64,000 nt of DNA, from contig JAWMQO010000002.1 of assembly GCA_033283325.1 (NCBI GenBank), positions 496,001 through 560,000 on the forward strand, written 5' to 3'. Source of the DNA: Mangrovimicrobium sp033283325 (lineage in GTDB: Bacteria > Pseudomonadota > Gammaproteobacteria > Pseudomonadales > Halieaceae). How positions within the stretch are numbered: position 1 is the first letter of the stretch; every line of letters starts with the position of its first letter. A model generated the notes under the pieces. It saw only the letters and a program-made list of their open reading frames with translations, did no database searches and was not told where the DNA came from. Shown in pieces: positions 51,579 through 58,979 of the stretch. Made by a program: the position numbers and the translations under genes.

Positions 51579-52349
51579 CTATTCCGCCAGCGCCATATCC
51601 TTGAGTGCCAGGTGGTCGAGAATTTCCACCGTGTGGGCTGAATGGATGTCGATCACGCCATCGCGCTTGAGTTTGCTGAAGGCACGGCTCACCGTCTCGA
51701 TGGTGAGGCCGAGATAGTCGGCGATGTCCTGGCGCGTCATCACCAGTTCCACCATCCGCGTGCGCGGGTCGGGCTTGCGGCTGTGCAGTTGCTGGAGCAG
51801 GAAGCAGACCCGCTCATGGGCTTTTTTCTGTCCCAGGGCGAATACCTGGTCGAGGGCGTGGGCGAGAATATTGCCGCCGATGTAGCGCACGTTTTCCTTC
51901 AGCTGGGGGATTTCCTCCTGCAGCGGCAGGAAGGAGCGCATCGGCAGTTCCCGGACCGTCGCCGGGGTGAGGGCCGATACCGAAAACTCGTAGTACTTGT
52001 ACTGGGCGATGCCGATGAAATTGCCGGGGTGGATGAAGGCCACCACCTGGCGGCGGCCCGTGGATGAGTTGCGCTCCATCATCATCACCCCGTCCTCCAC
52101 CATGTAGACCGAGCGCGCCTCGCTGTGCTGGTGCATCAGGAAGGATTCCGGCGCGATCTGGCGGCGGACCGTGCACTGGTTCAGTTTGGCGACCTCGGCC
52201 TCTGACAGCCCGGTCAACAGGGTGGTCAGTGGGGTGGTGGGAAGCTTGCTTGCGCTGCCGGGCACGTGGGCTTTCTCGGTAGGTGTCCTGCAGCGATAGT
52301 AAACGCTCCCACCTGCCGGTGCCAGCCAGTCCCGGGCTTCGCTGCGCAT
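51579..52349 (-). CDS. Crp/Fnr-family regulator of the cluster
   Basis: 256 residues from ATG 52349; GTG 52265 would give 228. An N-terminal cyclic-nucleotide-binding-like beta barrel (SVYMVEDGVMMMERN) and dimer helix precede a C-terminal HTH: TRQDIADYLGLTIETVSRAFSKL. The recognition helix has Glu-x-x-Ser-Arg (ETVSR, 218-222), as in FNR, which predicts TTGA-type half-sites. The Cys cluster of FNR is missing (only Cys20, 59 and 182), so it is not an Fe-S oxygen sensor; the signal could be a small ligand or heme. It starts one base after the preceding cluster gene, and so is co-transcribed with it. TTGAC-N4-GTCAA-type dyads occur in three cluster promoters. Confidence 0.85.
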   Translation of the reverse strand: MRSEARDWLAPAGGSVYYRCRTPTEKAHVPGSASKLPTTPLTTLLTGLSEAEVAKLNQCTVRRQIAPESFLMHQHSEARSVYMVEDGVMMMERNSSTGRRQVVAFIHPGNFIGIAQYKYYEFSVSALTPATVRELPMRSFLPLQEEIPQLKENVRYIGGNILAHALDQVFALGQKKAHERVCFLLQQLHSRKPDPRTRMVELVMTRQDIADYLGLTIETVSRAFSKLKRDGVIDIHSAHTVEILDHLALKDMALAE

Positions 52350-52350
52350 C

Positions 52351-53322
52351 TCAGTCAATGTAGTGCGCGGAGAGAATGTGCTCGCCCGGCTCCCAGCGCA
52401 GGACCCCGAAGGTCGTGTAGCGGGTGCGCTGGGAGGCGATGATCTGCCAGGCGCAGACGGTCGTGTAATCCTCGTCGACCACGGTCTCCCGGGACCACAG
52501 TTTTTCCGCCTCGCCCAGCACGTGACGCACCGAGTAGAGGTAGCGCCCGTAGGACTTGCCGTTGCCGTGCAGGTCGGGACCGTGGAACTGGTGGCCGCCG
52601 CCATTGCGGGTGCGCAGGGCGGTCCACTTGCGATTGATCACCCCGCTGATCTCGATGGTCTGCTCCGAGTGCAGCAGGTTGATGGGGCGGTGGTGCACGG
52701 TGACCGTACTGGTGCCGACAAAGTTCTGCTGCTCGTCGTAGACCTCGAACTCGCCGCGGAACACGCCCTGGTGTTTCACCGGCAGGTTGAAGGGGCGCTT
52801 GGCATCGACTTTTTCCCGCGCCAGGAAGTCCTCCACCCCTTGCCGGGTCTCGGGGTTGGTGTCGTAGTCCTGGGTCACCACGTAGAGGCCGTTGAACACG
52901 CCCACGAGGGTGTCGCCCTCGAACAACTGGGAGGAGTAGACCTGCAGGCCGAGTTCCGGCACCACGTGGTTGACGGTGCGCAGTTGCACGTTCCAGCCCG
53001 GCGAGTAGTAGTAGGAATCCACCAGCAGGCCGTAGGGTTTGCCGGAGCCGTAGAAGTCGGGGCCGGTGTAGATGCGGTCCTGGTCCGAGTCGATGACGCC
53101 GAACTCCATGCGCGCGCCGATCTCGAAGCGGTCCATCAGCGGGCCGGTCGCGTCGAACTTCGTTTCCATCCAGAAAGTGGTGCGGCCGTCGTGGAATTCG
53201 CTGGCGCGCTTGACCCGGTTGTCGCCGACCCAGGTGCCGTCGTGCGCGAACAGGGAGGGGCAGCCGTGCCATTGGCCGTCGATCGACTGCTGCCAGTTGC
53301 TGGGTTTCTTGTCGTCTGTCAT
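52351..53322 (-). CDS. Tandem-duplicated beta-rich protein, putative pigment-binding
   Basis: A 323-residue protein without signal peptide. It is an internal duplication: GPDFYGSGKPYG (residues 87-98) in the first half and GPDLHGNGKSYG (249-260) in the second occupy equivalent places in beta-rich stretches with many Tyr, Trp and Gly. Each half is the size of a lipocalin-like barrel. I do not recognise a named family with confidence; lipocalin-type bilin lyases (CpcS/CpeS-like) are the closest structural guess. Its place in the RCCR-hydrolase-regulator operon suggests binding or processing a tetrapyrrole intermediate. Confidence 0.6.
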   Translation of the reverse strand: MTDDKKPSNWQQSIDGQWHGCPSLFAHDGTWVGDNRVKRASEFHDGRTTFWMETKFDATGPLMDRFEIGARMEFGVIDSDQDRIYTGPDFYGSGKPYGLLVDSYYYSPGWNVQLRTVNHVVPELGLQVYSSQLFEGDTLVGVFNGLYVVTQDYDTNPETRQGVEDFLAREKVDAKRPFNLPVKHQGVFRGEFEVYDEQQNFVGTSTVTVHHRPINLLHSEQTIEISGVINRKWTALRTRNGGGHQFHGPDLHGNGKSYGRYLYSVRHVLGEAEKLWSRETVVDEDYTTVCAWQIIASQRTRYTTFGVLRWEPGEHILSAHYID

Positions 53323-53382
53323 GAATGGTCCTTTGCCATTGGTCGTGAATACATGTTCCGCGCTGTCTTCGATGCGCCTGCC

Positions 53383-54369
53383 CTACTGCGCCAGCCAGGC
53401 CTGCGGGTTGCCGAGCTGGCGTTCCAGCGCCGCAAGCGCGCCTGCCTCCTGCCGGCAATAGCCGCGCAGGAAGCGGCTGATCGCCAGCAGCAACTGGCGG
53501 CGCAGGTGGTGGGCGGGGCGGGTGATCGGGTAATCGATGAAGGGGCGCCCGGTACAGCCGTCCTCGGGGAAGGCCAGGGAAAAATGGTTGGCGCCGCGCA
53601 GGATGCCGAGGTGGCTGGCCGCGCGCTGCGCGGGCAGGGCCTCCCCGAAGCTTCGTCGCAGCATGTCCGCGGCGCTCAGTGAGCCGGCATCCAGCCCGTA
53701 GCGGTGCAGGCTCTCGGCAATGCAGCCGTCACACTCGCCGCCCAGCATCAGGGTCGGCACTTCCGCCTGCAGGGCGAACTGCGCGCCCCCGGCGTAGCCG
53801 AGGGCGCTGGCGGCGCCGGCGTGGGCGCCGTAGGTGAAGGTCGCGCAGAGCCCCGCGAGCCAGTCCCGGCGGGCGTTGAGCAGGGCGACGCTGCCGCCCG
53901 CCGAGTGGCCGCCGAGTACGATGCGCTGCAGATCCAGCAGGCCCTCCAGCAGTCCCGAAGTATTGAGTTCGACCAGCGCCTCGCGGATTGCGCCCAGCGC
54001 CGTGGCGGAGGGGCGCGTGCCGTACTGGTCGGGCAGCAGGGCGGTAATATCCAGCCCCGGTGTCAGGCTGGTGTAGCCCGGCATTTCCTCGCCGATCATG
54101 CTGGGCAGCACGCAGACAAAACCCTGCGCCGCCAGTGCCTGCGCCAGCCAGGCGTAGGACTCCGGGCCGACGTTGATACCCGGCAGCAGGATCACCACCG
54201 GGCAGGGTCCCCTGCCGTGGTCCGCGGGCACGCAGCCGCTGTTGCGCTCCTCCGCGCTGTTGCCGAAGGCAGCTGGGTAGTAGGCCTTGAGGGTGACGCG
54301 GTCGTAGGGGGCGCCCAGCCCGGGCACGGCGGCCGCCCGGTACAGCGCCCGCACCCGCCAGTTACGCAT
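53383..54369 (-). CDS. Chlorophyllase-like alpha/beta hydrolase
   Basis: A 328-residue hydrolase. The N-terminal PVVILLPGINVGPESYAWLA and AAQGFVCVLPSM segments follow the order seen in plant chlorophyllases (PVV..LHG....SFY, then HGF). The nucleophile Ser156 is in GGHSAGGSVAL. An Asp in GGECDGC and a His in GANHFSLAF could complete the triad. It starts two bases after the RCCR-like stop. Cleavage of the phytyl ester from chlorophyll or pheophytin is inferred; a dienelactone- or PAF-acetylhydrolase-type esterase is the alternative. Confidence 0.68.
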   Translation of the reverse strand: MRNWRVRALYRAAAVPGLGAPYDRVTLKAYYPAAFGNSAEERNSGCVPADHGRGPCPVVILLPGINVGPESYAWLAQALAAQGFVCVLPSMIGEEMPGYTSLTPGLDITALLPDQYGTRPSATALGAIREALVELNTSGLLEGLLDLQRIVLGGHSAGGSVALLNARRDWLAGLCATFTYGAHAGAASALGYAGGAQFALQAEVPTLMLGGECDGCIAESLHRYGLDAGSLSAADMLRRSFGEALPAQRAASHLGILRGANHFSLAFPEDGCTGRPFIDYPITRPAHHLRRQLLLAISRFLRGYCRQEAGALAALERQLGNPQAWLAQ

Positions 54370-54371
54370 AT

Positions 54372-55184
54372 TCAGTTGAGGCCGGGTCGCGGCAGGGTGC
54401 GGTTGCCGCCCCACAGGGTTTCCACCATGGCGTTGGCGGTTTCCACGCCGAACATCCTGTCGGCGATGACATTGGCCGGGTCGCGTTCGCAGATGGTGCG
54501 GCGGATAGCCTCGTCGCGGGCGGCCAGTGCTGCCCGTTCCTCGACGGGGGTGGCCTCCGCGGCGTCGACCCATCCCATCCAGCGCTCCAGGCGCTCCAGG
54601 GCGACATCGCGTAGCAGGGCGATGGTGTCGTCCGCCACCGGCGCGGTGTAGCACACGGCGGTTGGGGTCAGCGCGACCCGGGTGTAAAGGTCCTGGCTGA
54701 CGAAGGGATTGAGGCGCTGGTCAGCCTGCAGGCGCAGGTATTCCTGGTTGACCTCGGTGTAGTAGCGGTCGAGGTAGTCGGGGTTGGTCGCCAGTTCGCA
54801 GCGCGGCAGGTAATCCATGTAAACGAAGATGTCCGGCACGGTGCCCAGTGCGAAACCGAAGTGGGGTACCCGGGACTGGGGCCCCATGCTCAGCGTGATA
54901 TGCATGTTGGTGAAGGTCGCTTCCGGCGAGCCGATGTAGGAATGCACGTACCAGTCCACTTCCGGCCCGCTGAAGGCGCTGAGGGAGCCCTCCGATTCGC
55001 TGCCCAGTTCGCGGTAGTCGGCGAAGCGCTCGCAGCAGGGATCGGGATTCAGTTCGAAGCGCTGCTGGATGCGCTGGTCCATCTCGCCGAGGATTGCCCA
55101 CAACTGCTCGAACACGCCGCGGTTGTCGACGTCGGGGGTCTGTTCCACGAGGTCGGCGATAGAGGTCAGGATGCGGTCGCTCAT
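54372..55184 (-). CDS. Red chlorophyll catabolite reductase (RCCR)-like protein
   Basis: A 270-residue protein with RCCR features along its length: VDWYVHSYIGSPEATFTN (77-94), VPHFGFALGTVPDIFVYMDY (106-125), NPDYLDRYY (134-142), PFVSQDLYTRVALTPTAV (160-177) and a C-terminal RDEAIRRTICERDP...FGVETANAMV. RCCR belongs to the ferredoxin-dependent bilin reductase superfamily and reduces the ring-opened product of pheophorbide a oxygenase. It has no transit peptide, as expected for a bacterium. It leads an operon with the hydrolase, the duplicated beta protein and the regulator, downstream of an FNR-type promoter at 55223-55263. Confidence 0.85.
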   Translation of the reverse strand: MSDRILTSIADLVEQTPDVDNRGVFEQLWAILGEMDQRIQQRFELNPDPCCERFADYRELGSESEGSLSAFSGPEVDWYVHSYIGSPEATFTNMHITLSMGPQSRVPHFGFALGTVPDIFVYMDYLPRCELATNPDYLDRYYTEVNQEYLRLQADQRLNPFVSQDLYTRVALTPTAVCYTAPVADDTIALLRDVALERLERWMGWVDAAEATPVEERAALAARDEAIRRTICERDPANVIADRMFGVETANAMVETLWGGNRTLPRPGLN

Positions 55185-55222
55185 GTGTGCTCACTTCTCG
55201 AAAGACTGGGTGACGAGTAGTG

Positions 55223-55263
55223 ATCATACGCAGCGGCGTAGGCGCCAGCTTGACAATAGTCAA
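55223..55263 (-). promoter_or_regulatory. FNR-type promoter of the RCCR operon
   Basis: A perfect dyad TTGAC-AATA-GTCAA at 55250-55263 is centred at 55256.5. A minus-strand -10 (TATGAT) lies at 55228-55223. The dyad would be centred about -41 from the start, 66 bp before the RCCR-like ATG. This is the best operator candidate for the Crp/Fnr regulator made from the same operon, which implies autoregulation. Confidence 0.7.
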
Positions 55264-55312
55264 ACCTCGGTGCCTCGCGCGGCGCTACCTTTATCCCGGA
55301 CGCCACGGCGGC

Positions 55313-55918
55313 TCACACGGACCAGATGGTCGACTGGAAGGGCGTCTCGTGCACCGGCCCCTCGCTGCCGCGCGGGTCCAGCGGGTGGCGCCGCTCGCAG
55401 CTGGGCCACAACCGTGTACCGCGGGCGGTGAGGGTGCGCACCGCCGCGCCGTGGCGGTAGAGCACGGTGTGGCGCACCCGTTCGCCCGGCGCGGTGAGCA
55501 TGATGAAGTCCGGTTCCATGTAGGTGCCGGTGGCGGCATCCAGCTGGCGGGCGTTGAAGGTCAGGATACCCGGCCCGCCGGACATGCCGATGTTCTCGTA
55601 GGCGCCGGGGCCGAGGGAATCGAACACCAGCAGCCCGTCGCGCATGTGGCCGCTGAAAGTTTTCACGCCGGCCTCGCGTCCGCGGATGTGCACATTGGTG
55701 AGTTGCAGGCGCTCGCCGTCGAAGTCCAGGTAGACGAGGTTGTCGAAGGGTCCCGGGCCCGGCGTTCCGGCACCGGCGCCGGAGTCGTCGTCCAGCGGGC
55801 TGCCGTCGAGGTTGTAGAGCTCGATATGGTCGTGCCAGGTACCGTGCATCTGCTGCAGGGTGTGGCCGACGGAGCCGAGCGGGTAGCGGGTCTTCGGTGT
55901 GGAAGTATTGGGGCTCAT
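55313..55918 (-). CDS. Lipocalin-like beta-rich protein
   Basis: A 201-residue protein without signal peptide. The early MHGTWHDHIELYNLDG segment resembles the start of lipocalin/DUF3598-type barrels, followed by alternating beta strands with Gly turns. I do not recognise a definite family. It lies upstream of the RCCR-led operon on the same strand, separated by the FNR-type promoter, and is divergent from the NYC1-like SDR. A role in binding a pigment intermediate is possible. Confidence 0.55.
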   Translation of the reverse strand: MSPNTSTPKTRYPLGSVGHTLQQMHGTWHDHIELYNLDGSPLDDDSGAGAGTPGPGPFDNLVYLDFDGERLQLTNVHIRGREAGVKTFSGHMRDGLLVFDSLGPGAYENIGMSGGPGILTFNARQLDAATGTYMEPDFIMLTAPGERVRHTVLYRHGAAVRTLTARGTRLWPSCERRHPLDPRGSEGPVHETPFQSTIWSV

Positions 55919-56004
55919 AGGGTCCTCATTGCAGCTGGCGGCGGGACAAGCCCGGCGCCGGGAAATTCAGGAGTGAAGGGTGTCAGGCCACCCGGGGGAA
56001 AGGC

Positions 56005-56802
56005 ATGAAAAACATTGTTATCACTGGCAGCACGCGCGGTATCGGCCTCGGCCTCGCGCGCAGCTTTCTCGAACTCGGTTGCGCCGTGGTGATCGCCGGG
56101 CGCAGCGCGGAGGACGTCGCCAGGCGGGTGGAGGCCCTGGGCGCCGAATTCGGCAGCGAGCGGGTGACTGGCGCCGCCTGCGAAGTGACGTCCAGCGAGG
56201 ACCTGCAGGCCCTGTGGCAGACTGCGGTGGACGCTTTCGGCGGCGTCGATATCTGGATCAACAATGCCGGGATCAGCGTGCCGCGCAAGGCCCTCTGGGA
56301 GCAGTCTCCCGAGGACCTCATGCAAGTGGTGGACGTCAATCTCGGCGGCGTGCTGCTGGCCAGCCGGGTGGCGCTGGCGGGAATGCTGGCCCAGGGTCGG
56401 GGCCAGCTCTGGAACATGGAGGGCTTCGGCAGCGGCGGCCAGGTGCAGCCGGGCATGTGCGCCTACGGCGCTACCAAGCGGGCGGTGAATTACCTCAACG
56501 GCGCGCTGCAAAAAGAGGTGCGCGGGACGCAGGTGCAGGTGAGCACCCTGAGCCCGGGCATCGTGGTGACCGACCTGCTGGTGGGCGACTATGACACCAC
56601 CTCCGCCCAGTGGGAAAAGAGCAAGCGTATCTTCAACATCCTCGGCGACCGGGTGGAAACCGTGACGCCCTGGCTCGCCCGGCGGGTGCTGGCCTCGCGC
56701 AAAAGTGGCGATACCGTGGCCTGGCTCAGCGGTCGCAAGGCGTTCTGGCGCTTTCTCACCGCGGCCTTCAACAAGCGCGACCTGTTCGCGGGCATGGCCT
56801 GA
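56005..56802 (+). CDS. SDR resembling chlorophyll b reductase (NYC1/NOL)
   Basis: A 265-residue short-chain dehydrogenase. The cofactor motif TGSTRGIG (7-14), VDIWINNAG (81-89), NMEGFGSGG (137-145), Tyr154-x3-Lys158 and SPGIVVTDLLV are in the order and spelling seen in NYC1/NOL chlorophyll b reductases (FNMDGAGSGG, SPGMVLTELL), and KRIFNILGDRVETVTPWL also has a counterpart there. It may reduce a 7-formyl group of chlorophyll b or a related pigment, or another carbonyl. GGGGAAAGG precedes the ATG. Convergent with the second MFS gene, with no gap. Confidence 0.72.
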   Translation: MKNIVITGSTRGIGLGLARSFLELGCAVVIAGRSAEDVARRVEALGAEFGSERVTGAACEVTSSEDLQALWQTAVDAFGGVDIWINNAGISVPRKALWEQSPEDLMQVVDVNLGGVLLASRVALAGMLAQGRGQLWNMEGFGSGGQVQPGMCAYGATKRAVNYLNGALQKEVRGTQVQVSTLSPGIVVTDLLVGDYDTTSAQWEKSKRIFNILGDRVETVTPWLARRVLASRKSGDTVAWLSGRKAFWRFLTAAFNKRDLFAGMA

Positions 56803-58119
56803 TCAGGAGCCGCTGGCCTCGGCCAGCGGTGCGTCGGGCTGCAGGCGCAGCAGCAGCGCCCAGGCGCAGACCAGCGCCGCGATCAGGCCGAAAAATACGA
56901 AGGGGCCGGAGTTCAGCCAGTGGTCGAAGAGGTAGCCCCCGACCACCGAGGCGATGAGGATGCCCACCGCCCCGGAGAGCGTGAAGATACCCACTACCGA
57001 ACCGCGCAGCCGGTCGGGCGCCTGCTCGGCGATCAGGACCCCGCTGGTGATGATGCAGCCCACCTCCGCCATGCCGATCAGTACCAGGCAGATAATCGCC
57101 GGCAGGCCGAAGGGGCTGTCGACAAAGTAGGTCGCGCTGTAGCCCACCGCGCCGATGGCAAGGGTCAGGGCCAGCGCCGTCACCCGGCGCAGGCGGTCGG
57201 TGAGCATGCCGAAGACCGGCGCGCTGACCAGCGAGGCGGAATAGGAGATCGCCAGCAGGCCGCCGCTCTTGCTGACCGCCTCGGCGGAGGTCATTCCCAG
57301 CACCGTGGTGCCGTAGATCGAGGCCCACAGGGTGTAGAAGGTGCCGACTACCGCCAGGTTGCCGCGGGCGACGAAAGAGGCGGCGTAGGCCAGCGCGACC
57401 ACCGGGCGGCGCGCTTCGCCCATGCCCTCACGCAACTGTTGCAGCAGGGGCGGGCTGTCCTCATGGCGCTGCTCGACGCCGCGCTTGAGGCCGAAGAACA
57501 TCGCCGCGGCGATGGCGACGACCACCAACGCCATGGTGGTGTAGGTCGCCCAGGCCGCCTGCTCCGCGTCCATTCCCTGGCCCTGGTACATCGCGGGCAG
57601 GCGCAGCAGGAAGAGGGCGGCGGTCATCGCGCCCAGGCCGTTCATCACTCCCAGCCAGCCGGTGGCCTTGCCGCGGCTGGTGTCGGTGACGTAGTCGGCC
57701 ATCAGGGTGATCAGCATGGTGCTGATGGCGGCGATACCGGCGGAGTAGATGGCGCGCGCCAGCAGCAGCCCGTTGAGGTCGCGGGTGACCCCGTACATGA
57801 AGATGCCGGCGGCGATCAGCACAAAACCCAGCACGGTGACCCAGCGCCGGCCGATGCGGTCGGAGAGGGAACCCCAGATGCCGACGCTGAGGATGATGAC
57901 GATTTCACCCCAGAAATTGAGGTTGCCGCTGACCACGCCCTGGCGGCTGGTCTCGAGTTGCAGCACCTCGTTGAGGAGAAAGGGCTGGGTCTGCGGCACG
58001 AAAGTGGCGAGCATGATCGCTGCGTAGCAGGACAGGTAGAAAGTGAGCATGTGTCCGGTGGCGACGCCCGGGTTGAGGGCGATGCCGAGAAAGCGTGGCT
58101 GAGCGGCTGTGACAGACAT
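56803..58119 (-). CDS. MFS transporter, second of two paralogues
   Basis: A 438-residue transporter with about 12 helices and motif A SLSDRIGRRWVTVLG. The N-terminal and mid-protein segments match the first MFS paralogue at 48856. Having two related transporters at either side of the catabolic genes suggests transport of related substrates, perhaps pigment and breakdown product. It lies 72 bp after a small membrane-protein gene in the same direction. Confidence 0.85.
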   Translation of the reverse strand: MSVTAAQPRFLGIALNPGVATGHMLTFYLSCYAAIMLATFVPQTQPFLLNEVLQLETSRQGVVSGNLNFWGEIVIILSVGIWGSLSDRIGRRWVTVLGFVLIAAGIFMYGVTRDLNGLLLARAIYSAGIAAISTMLITLMADYVTDTSRGKATGWLGVMNGLGAMTAALFLLRLPAMYQGQGMDAEQAAWATYTTMALVVVAIAAAMFFGLKRGVEQRHEDSPPLLQQLREGMGEARRPVVALAYAASFVARGNLAVVGTFYTLWASIYGTTVLGMTSAEAVSKSGGLLAISYSASLVSAPVFGMLTDRLRRVTALALTLAIGAVGYSATYFVDSPFGLPAIICLVLIGMAEVGCIITSGVLIAEQAPDRLRGSVVGIFTLSGAVGILIASVVGGYLFDHWLNSGPFVFFGLIAALVCAWALLLRLQPDAPLAEASGS

Positions 58120-58191
58120 GTAAGGGGTTCCCTGTGGTTTAGCAGTAGTACGCAGCCCGGGGCGGGCTGGCTCTGTTCGCGAGGCATCCGC

Positions 58192-58854
58192 TCAAAGCAG
58201 GTGCAGGCCGATGGCGGCGTTGAGGAACAGTCCGGCCCAGATACACCAGACCCAGGGCCGGCAGCGGGCAATGCTGCGCTGCAGGGTGGCGTTGGCCTGG
58301 TCGACGTCGCTGCCCGCCAGCAGTTTGCCGAAGGCCGCACCGAAGGGCCGCAGGTTGAGGCGGATCAGCAGGCCGCAGGCCACCATGGCGGCGAAGACCA
58401 GGATCTTCCAGCCGAGCCAGTCACCGCTGGCCTGCAGGCCGCCGGCGAGGATGGCAAAGCCGGCGCAGAACAGGACCACGACTACGGCGATGCGAAACCA
58501 GAAGTCCAGCGCAGCGATGTGCCGGGCTATCGGCTGTCCCTCGCGCAGGTGGATCAGCAGCACCATGGCGGTCCACAGCGCCACCGCCAGCCACAGGGCA
58601 GCCAGCGCCGCCGAGGGCAGGGCCAGCATGCCCGCGCTGCAGGCCAGCTGTACCCCGAGGGCGAGGATTACAGGCATGCTCAGTTTCGGCCCCATATCAC
58701 AGGCCAGCATGATGTGCAGGGCGGTGCTGCGGGCTTCGATGCCGAGGTCCTTGCGCACCACCTGGCGGCTGGCGAGGTAGGTACCGAGGTCGCCGCCCAG
58801 CCAGTAGACGAAGGCGATCAGGTGGGCGAATTTGAGCGCGAGGTAGGTGCTCAT
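58192..58854 (-). CDS. Small polytopic membrane protein (CopD/DUF2269-like)
   Basis: A 220-residue protein with about six helices, starting MSTYLALKFAHLIAFVYWLGGD. A His in the first helix (KFAHL) and others further on (ALHIM, LLIHLREG, ARHIAALDFW) recall CopD-like or cytochrome b561-like membrane heme proteins, but no family is certain. It is divergent from the nitrilase-family gene and upstream of the second MFS gene, so it may be co-transcribed with that transporter. Confidence 0.6.
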   Translation of the reverse strand: MSTYLALKFAHLIAFVYWLGGDLGTYLASRQVVRKDLGIEARSTALHIMLACDMGPKLSMPVILALGVQLACSAGMLALPSAALAALWLAVALWTAMVLLIHLREGQPIARHIAALDFWFRIAVVVVLFCAGFAILAGGLQASGDWLGWKILVFAAMVACGLLIRLNLRPFGAAFGKLLAGSDVDQANATLQRSIARCRPWVWCIWAGLFLNAAIGLHLL

Positions 58855-58881
58855 GCCGGTGTCTCCATTGCGTTGCCCCGA

Positions 58882-58922
58882 TTGGCAAAAGTCAAAAAAA
58901 CTCGTGGCGGGGTTGGTAGGAT
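58882..58922 (+). promoter_or_regulatory. FNR-type promoter of the nitrilase-led operon
   Basis: The dyad TTGGC-AAAA-GTCAA (58882-58895) is centred at 58888.5. A -10-like TAGGAT follows at 58917-58922. The dyad-to-(-10) distance is the same as in the RCCR promoter and one base less than in the Rieske promoter. A weaker match, TTGAC-AATT-ATCAC, lies at 58951-58964 just before the start codon. Confidence 0.6.
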
Positions 58923-58979
58923 AGGGTGCTGTCGCACTCGCCCGGGTGCTTTGACAATTATCACCTTTGGACACTCTTT

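Noticed and set aside
53333..53346. TTGCC-ATTG-GTCGT as a fourth FNR-like site
   Set aside because: The right half-site is poor, it lies too close to the start codon at 53322, and the gene is already inside the RCCR operon.
58951..58964. TTGAC-AATT-ATCAC as an independent activator site for the nitrilase operon
   Set aside because: It is downstream of the predicted start and its right half is imperfect; kept only as a possible secondary site.
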